Part shown: one piece after another, positions 63,802 through 64,000 of the stretch | How the letters are laid out: each line of letters begins with the position of its first letter | How positions within the stretch are numbered: the first letter of the stretch is position 1 | Source: Ponticoccus litoralis | GTDB lineage: Bacteria > Pseudomonadota > Alphaproteobacteria > Rhodobacterales > Rhodobacteraceae | Direction: 5' to 3' | Assembly (NCBI RefSeq): GCF_039769985.1 | Contig: NZ_JBDNCH010000002.1 | Coordinates: forward strand, 372,001-436,000 | Length of the DNA stretch: 64,000 bases | Program-made: the position numbers and the translations under genes | Notes under the pieces: generated by a model | Databases searched by the model: none | The model's input: only the letters and a program-made list of their open reading frames with translations | What the model was told of the DNA's origin: nothing

Positions 63802-64000
63802 TTACCGCTGTGCCGTCTGCCATGCGGGATGCAGCCAGGGCTCTGCGTTGTCGGGCGGCAGGCGGCGGCCCAGAACATGGTCGGCGATCTTCTCGCCCAC
63901 CATGATCGAGGGCGCGTTGAGGTTGCCGTTGGTGATGCGCGGGAACAGCGAACTGTCGGCCACGCGCAGCCCCTCGACGCCGATCACCCGACCCTCGGGA
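63802..64000 (-). CDS. betA: Choline dehydrogenase, C-terminal part (truncated by window)
   Basis: C-terminal 60-odd residues of a GMC-family oxidoreductase: GVEGLRVADSSLFPRITNGNLNAPSIMVGEKIADHVLGR is the conserved FAD-proximal end, with the usual BetA-type tail EPWLHPAWQ. It oxidises choline toward glycine betaine. The rest of the gene continues past position 64000. Confidence 0.8.
   Translation of the reverse strand, partial: PEGRVIGVEGLRVADSSLFPRITNGNLNAPSIMVGEKIADHVLGRRLPPDNAEPWLHPAWQTAQR

Overview
The window is chromosomal DNA of an alphaproteobacterium, most likely Rhodobacterales (Roseobacter/Rhodobacteraceae group). The evidence is the very high GC content, a CcsR-type anti-Shine-Dalgarno sRNA array behind a DUF1127 gene, a SAM-II riboswitch before metZ, CarD, a seven-iron FdxA, FolE2, and the order SPOR lipoprotein - D,D-carboxypeptidase - tmk - holB. 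No prophage, insertion sequence or CRISPR array was found.

Layout. (1) 1-5.7 kb: right part of a C-P lyase (phosphonate) operon: HAD phosphatase, phnJ, phnK, phnL, phnN, a frameshifted DUF1045 gene and phnM. (2) 6.2-28.2 kb: a surface/biofilm island. It holds a small membrane protein, a receiver/GGDEF-like regulator, two very large Asp/Gly/Leu-repeat secreted proteins that share an N-terminal domain, a hybrid histidine kinase with a LuxR-type response regulator, a glycosyltransferase, a type I secretion operon (small shared-domain protein, TolC, LssB/LapB-like ABC transporter, HlyD, then an Omp85-like POTRA/barrel protein) and a third large repeat protein. (3) 29-34.5 kb: tRNA-Ser(TGA) and housekeeping genes (SPOR lipoprotein, dac, tmk, holB, mrp). 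(4) 34.7-35.6 kb: DUF1127 gene plus an 11-motif CcsR/'cuckoo' RNA array and a terminator. (5) 36-64 kb: mostly core genes: valS, trkH, folE2, metZ with riboswitch, CPA2 antiporter, carD, fdxA, S4 protein, SUV3-like helicase, TPR and SCP2 proteins, hydrolases, ligase-associated nuclease and ATP-dependent ligase, porin-like protein, pepF, small regulators, glutathione peroxidase, and the 3' end of betA.

The island is the accessory core. The secretion operon probably exports the repeat proteins, and the kinase/regulators and glycosyltransferase probably control or modify the surface layer. A short AT-rich motif (GTATGTA) recurs in four island intergenic regions.

Quality caveat. At least ten apparent single-base frameshifts break otherwise well-conserved genes (DUF1045, the receiver regulator, repeat protein 1, the glycosyltransferase, the Omp85-like gene twice, the small shared-domain protein, the SPOR lipoprotein, carD and the porin). 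Most lie in short G/C runs, which points to sequencing indels rather than gene decay. Coordinates of these genes are given as the full reconstructed span.
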